Assembly (NCBI GenBank): GCA_036924285.1
Contig: JAYKYS010000009.1
Span: forward strand, 7,502,001 to 7,566,000
Direction: 5' to 3'
DNA length: 64,000 nt
Origin: Asterella californica
Lineage: Eukaryota > Streptophyta > Marchantiopsida > Marchantiales > Aytoniaceae
Part shown: positions 59,400-64,000 of the stretch, in pieces
Layout of the letters: each line of letters starts with the position of its first letter
Numbering within the stretch: position 1 is the first letter of the stretch
Translations under genes and position numbers: made by a program
The notes under the pieces: generated by a model
What the model saw: the letters and a program-made list of their open reading frames with translations, nothing else
Database searches by the model: none
What the model was told of the DNA's origin: nothing

Positions 59400-61340
59400 T
59401 GTTCTCACATCCTCCTAGTCATCTATCATTTCCTTCTCATTGTAATACCTAGCCCTTGATAACATATGCCACAAGACTGTCTTTCCCTGCAATATGTCTA
59501 AACTCTGGATTCAAGGACTTGATATATACTCACCTCAACATAGCAATATCTGGAGTTGTACAACTAGTGATCATTCACACGAGAGATAAACAATCTATCT
59601 CCACAACCACTTGTGCTCCTATCAAGTATTTCTTTCATTTTGGATTGATCAAATTGGCACAGAAGTGTTACTCTTCATTGCAGTAACTACTCCCCATAGT
59701 TCTCTCTTGACATGAGGGTAGTCTTTCTGCCGTGAAATTAATACCTTAGCTCCAGAACGCATCACATATCTATTTTCATCCTCATCGTCCTGTCTTACAG
59801 TCCATCCAATGTCATCAATAGCAAGAATAACAGATCTGTCCAACTCATATGTTACCTTCCGTAGAGTTGGTGGTGAAGACAAAAGATCTTTCAACTTTTT
59901 CATGGACTCTCTTTACTCCTCTTGCCACTGCAATCTTTGTCCTTTCCTCAGCAACTTGTACAATGGATCTACTACATGTGCAAAGTGTGAAATCCATATA
60001 TGGTAAAACACACATGCACCTAGAAATCTTCTCACCTCAGTAATTGATCCACATGTCTCCTTCATCTTTCGAATGACATCAACCTTGTTTGGACAAGGTT
60101 TTCGATCATAAGATTCACATAAGTGTCCCACAATTAACACTTCATGTTCTCCAAATACAGACTTTGCTCCTGATAAAGTCAAATGAACCTCCTCCTCAGT
60201 CGATTCAACATCTTATCACAGTCAGCTATGTGATCTACAACAAACTTACGACACCCCCTCTGATCCATTATTTCATTCTTCTCCTCCTCAGTATATCTTT
60301 TGATCGGCACATTATCAAGGAATGAGATAGTTTTTTCAAGAATGAAACCCCTCAAAATTTTATTCATACATTCATCATATGTGCTACAGAAGTGATAGCA
60401 CCTTGTGACAAAGTGCACATCCTTAGTAACTCCAAAAGGTGTCCTCATTGTAGTCAAGTCTCTACTCTCAGAAGATAACTGAAACTGATCGTATCTTGAA
60501 TCCTCCATTGAATAGGTAACACGACCAGCAAAAGCCTCTGCAAATTTATCTACAATAGATCATATGTCCATATTCCTGGTAGTCACTTTGTTAACTGATT
60601 ACATATCTTGAACGAATCTCAAAGCTCCACTCTTCTTCGGAACAGTAAATCATCTACTAGAGTATGGAGCTATAGATGGTTCCAAGATACCTATCCTAAT
60701 CCTCTCATTGAGCAAGTATATTAGTTTTGGTATATGAGCTCTAGGTACATGGATATGTAGTGTCTCAAGATTTATCCTTTAGCCCATTGTAGCATAAAAG
60801 ATTTCGTTCCCCAAGAAGATTTACACTAGTTACGTTGCTCTAAGTTCTAAGATCTGTTCAAACTCACAAACACCTGGTTTTGTCCAGAAATCCCTTCTTC
60901 TCACAAAATCACACAGCTTCCAAATCCTTTCAGAAGGCGCTCTAGATCTTAACATACAATTGTTACTTAAAATACCACACAAATACCCACTGAGAAGTCC
61001 GAGAAGATGATTTACTACTTCCAAGTCGTGGCTTCCAATCTTTCCACGTCGACTTTCAGAAGCAACCTCTGGTGCGGCTGAGGTGATATCCTCCTCAGTG
61101 TTGATCGTGTGTGCTTCCGTCATGACTTCAGAAGCCAAAAGAGGTCCTTGGAAAGTCAAATCCACATGCGCTTTTTGACTCTTCTACGTCACCTACTCGA
61201 CACTAGGAGCTAGGGTGATCTCACAGAGGTCAGAGGCAGTCATCTCCTCCACTCTGAACACATGGGAAGTCATCTCCACTTCATGTCTTCCATAAGACAT
61301 CTTGTCTTCTGAGGCTTCCTCGCTCTTCTTCTCGGCTTCC
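59400..61340 (-). mobile_element. Ty3/gypsy element fragment (gag/PR-like to RNase H)
   Basis: On the minus strand an acidic region (61340-60830) precedes RT. The RT runs through 'KKSGALRFVQDM', 'ESRDLTTMRTPFGV', an altered catalytic box 'FLDNVPIK' (normally FLDD), 'AKSVFGEHEVLIVGHLCE' and 'TEVRRFLGACVFYHIWI'. RNase H follows to 'SLNPEFRHIAGKDSL' near 59460. Several stops and frame changes lie between 60830 and 60500 and at 60180 and 59905. The integrase is missing. Confidence 0.8.
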
Positions 61341-63083
61341 TACGCTGTCATCATCTATGGTGCCTAAAAATTACAATATTTACGATTTTTTGAAAATTTT
61401 AAAGTTAATAACATGTCTATGTAATTGAAATAACTTTGTTACTTAAGATTACACCTTGCTTAGAGGAAAGATGATCTTAAGGTCTTTTTGTAAGGAGAAG
61501 TCGACTTCTTCGGAAGACGGACATCTTCCTGGAAGACGTCTTCTCGGTTGTGTCTTCCGGAAGACGGAAGATAAAAGACGGAAGACGGGTGTCTTCCAGA
61601 CGACAGTGACCGCGGCTACATGAGCACCAACCATGCGCCACCTAGGCGAGGGGTAGGTGTATCTATCAGATAACCACCATGGTAGTAGGTAGGTCAAGGT
61701 AGTCGAACCCCTAATCGCACAGGGAAGATACGGAGACGAGGCACATTAGCACAAAATCAGTCGACTATTTCTCATACCGAAGGACAACTGCGCTTTGAAG
61801 GTCGATTGCAATCAAGGTAGCAAAGTGAGTCGTGGAAGCAAAGAAAGTGGAATTGGGAACTCATAGGATCGAATTGAGGCAAAGAGAGAGAGCGAGGTCG
61901 ATTCTGTTGAAACAGAAGCATAGTTGAGCTGAAAGAATCTCTGCAGATTTCAAGAAGCAGACATCGAGGGTTGATTAGAGAGGTTTCCAAGGTGGAGCAA
62001 GAATCGATTGTAGCAACAGAGGGGTGCAGCTCAAGATTGACGATGGTAGTAGGTTCGTGGTGTCACATTGGAGTTGGGATTGACGACCAGAAGCGCAGAG
62101 AAGACTGAAGGTGCAATAGAAGCAGCCTGAAGTAGTACTGAGGTTCTTCTCGAGTTCTTTTCTCTTTCCCACCGCTTCTCGTCTTTGATTTGATGTCCCC
62201 TGCGCTTCCCCGGTCATTTGCAGGAAGCCCATCGATCGATTTTCCTATCCTGAACTTTCTTCTACGAGAATTGGGAACGATAGCGCTGTCCAATTTTTGA
62301 CAGCCATCTTCTCACTTCTTGCCAAGTTGGAATCGAGCTTCCCCACCTCTCATTCTTAAATTCGATCACCTGACTATCAATTTCTTTATCCTATCGCACC
62401 TTTGTTCCCGAACCATGGACAGAAGACGCTTCTGAAGATCTGAACATCTTCGGAAGACGCTTCTAGATATATTGAACGTCTTCGGAAGACGAATGTGTTT
62501 CATTCGTATCGAGATTGGATTGGATTGGGTCTTGTGTTGAGAGAGGCTTGGTACGAATCATGAGTGACTTGGTGAATTGATTGTTGTTTCGAGAAGCTAG
62601 AAGTTGAGAACCAAGTCTGTGCCTCCTGATCTGAAATCTTGCTGATAGAATCTGGAGAGAATGATCGAAGGTCATGTCTTCCTGTCATGCAGCAAGCTTC
62701 TCCTCGGCGTGTATGAGAGATGAGGAGTCGGAAGAACAGAGTATGAATGTTCCGTGTCTGTTGTGAGGCTAGATTACGTGTCGGAAGTCGAAGATAGGTG
62801 AGACTAGTGATGAGATGCCTGGCTACGGGAAGTCCTCTGAGTACGTCAGTTAATCAAAAGCTGTCCCATGAGTCTTCCTGGAAGCCACTGTCACAGCAGG
62901 AGCCCGCAACCATCTTCTGAACTTTTTGTACACTCTGCTTCTCGCATATCTTGTATCTTTTGTTAGGAAGTAGGATGAAATGCAAGATGGATTGTCTTCT
63001 TGGGAATCTGTGTGATGCCTTGCTTAGTTAAGATTGTTTAGATATAGCTCGGAAGACGAGAGCTACTTAGGAAGACGCTTCTG
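61341..63083. repeat. GGAAGAC-rich non-coding region
   Basis: The word 'ggaagac' or its complement 'gtcttcc' occurs many times, clustered at 61500-61600, 62420-62490 and 63050-63080, often as 'cttcggaagacg' palindromes. No intact gene is seen; minus frames at 62688-61772 have no known domain. It looks like the long terminal or leader part of a transposable element whose coding part begins at 63084. Confidence 0.45.
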
Positions 63084-63869
63084 GTGCGAAAAGACGACTC
63101 CAGCGGTACGGAAGATACGTCACCATCGAGGAAGATGAGGCCTAGGAGTGTGCCTAGGAAGTGCGCCTCTTTCCTGATCATTCATTCGGGATCGGAGTCG
63201 GATTCACAGGAGGAGACGCTGAGCACCAGAACTACACAAAAAATAGCTTCTGCAACTACAAGGAGTCTTCCGAAGACTCCAGAACCCGAAGTATGGATTG
63301 ACATTCCGACTGCGACTCGAGAAAGCGCAGCGAAGAGAACCGCTCCTGCAGTAAGGAGATCTTTCACCCCGGAAGATGAGAAGAGTAGCGTCTTCCCGTG
63401 CGCAGAAACAGAAGACCACAGTGATGGAAGAGACATCCTTGCCTCTGGAAGACAGAGAAGACACATCCGATCGGATTGTGGAGATGAACTTCTCTTCTGC
63501 GAGAAGAAGGTTGGGGAATTCAACGTCTTTTTTCATTCAGAGATCCAACCAATCATGGAGTTGGTGGAGAAGCGCGCGATGGCTCAAGAGAAGCCACTGC
63601 GATCTTGATTTGGTCTACGCACCCTGATGCAGCAGGAAGATGTCTAGAAGAAGGTGGATGTGCTAGAAGTCAACCTCCGCACCACGGAGAAGCTTGCAGC
63701 AAGGTACATGACGGAAGCAGCCGCTTCTGCCAAGGGGTCAACACAGTTGAGGAAGAGCAACCAAGAGTTGCAGGCACGTTGTCGTGTCGTGGACCGGCTC
63801 CTACCTGAAATTCAAACTTCGATGCTTGTCGCTCCAAAGACACTCATGAGAAGACAAGCTAGGTCCTAG
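63084..63869 (+). pseudogene. Coiled-coil, gag-like reading frame with a frameshift
   Basis: The plus strand has a 174-codon frame (63084-63608), Ser/Glu/Arg-rich with SR and EED segments. It is followed in another frame (63654-63869) by a heptad-like stretch 'LEVNLRTTEKLAARYM' and 'LRKSNQELQARCRVVDRLLP', typical of a coiled coil. The two probably formed one protein split by a frameshift near 63610. Resemblance to disordered and coiled-coil gag regions of plant retroelements is inferred; no catalytic domain is visible. Confidence 0.4.
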
Positions 63870-64000
63870 CTTACGGGTTTTTGGCACAATCTCAGATCTC
63901 CATTTTCATCGCATAGATGGGTAGAGCTCCTTGTCAGCTTTCCATAGGCACTTTGTCTACTTCCTTTGGACGCCTAGTGGAGAAGTTACAAGACTCGAAA

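Overview
The window is nuclear DNA of a land plant. It has intron-containing genes with GT-AG splice sites, a plastid cytochrome c assembly gene (CCS1), an X-type aquaporin, LTR-retrotransposon debris and many AT-rich short repeats. Three genes join a linker-histone globular domain to an extremely arginine-rich tail. That is the architecture of the sperm protamine precursors known from liverworts, so a bryophyte (most likely a liverwort) is my best guess. This is inference; no species was confirmed.

Layout. 1-9.3 kb: AT-rich, no intact gene; a diverged tandem repeat (0.86-1.29 kb), a decayed acidic coding sequence (3.4-4.6 kb, minus) and a tRNA-derived sequence (6.15 kb). 9.36-12.82 kb: an eight-exon CCS1 gene, minus strand. 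13-21 kb: non-genic, with hairpin-forming short elements and a 94-bp tandem duplication. 21.17-22.43 kb: a two-exon XIP aquaporin, plus strand. 23.4-27.25 kb: two linker-histone/protamine-like genes head to head. 29.2-33.1 kb: a repeat-flanked locus with a 286-codon Rep/HUH-endonuclease-like reading frame, suggestive of a eukaryotic rolling-circle transposon. 33-39 kb: repeats only. 39.68-40.38 kb: a second copy of the Arg-rich H1 gene with its flanks duplicated. 43.6-46.7 kb: a multi-exon GNAT acetyltransferase whose 5' end is unresolved. 50-52.7 kb: a broken Ty1/copia element. 54.4-61.3 kb: three broken Ty3/gypsy fragments (one keeps a chromodomain), split by a diverged satellite-like array. 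61.4-64 kb: a GGAAGAC-rich sequence with a frameshifted coiled-coil reading frame.

How the genes relate. CCS1, the aquaporin and the acetyltransferase look like unrelated single genes. The three H1-type genes form a functional group, probably for packing sperm DNA, though no expression evidence is visible in sequence. Exon borders were read by eye from splice sites, reading phase and family conservation. Most intergenic sequence has no recognisable function.
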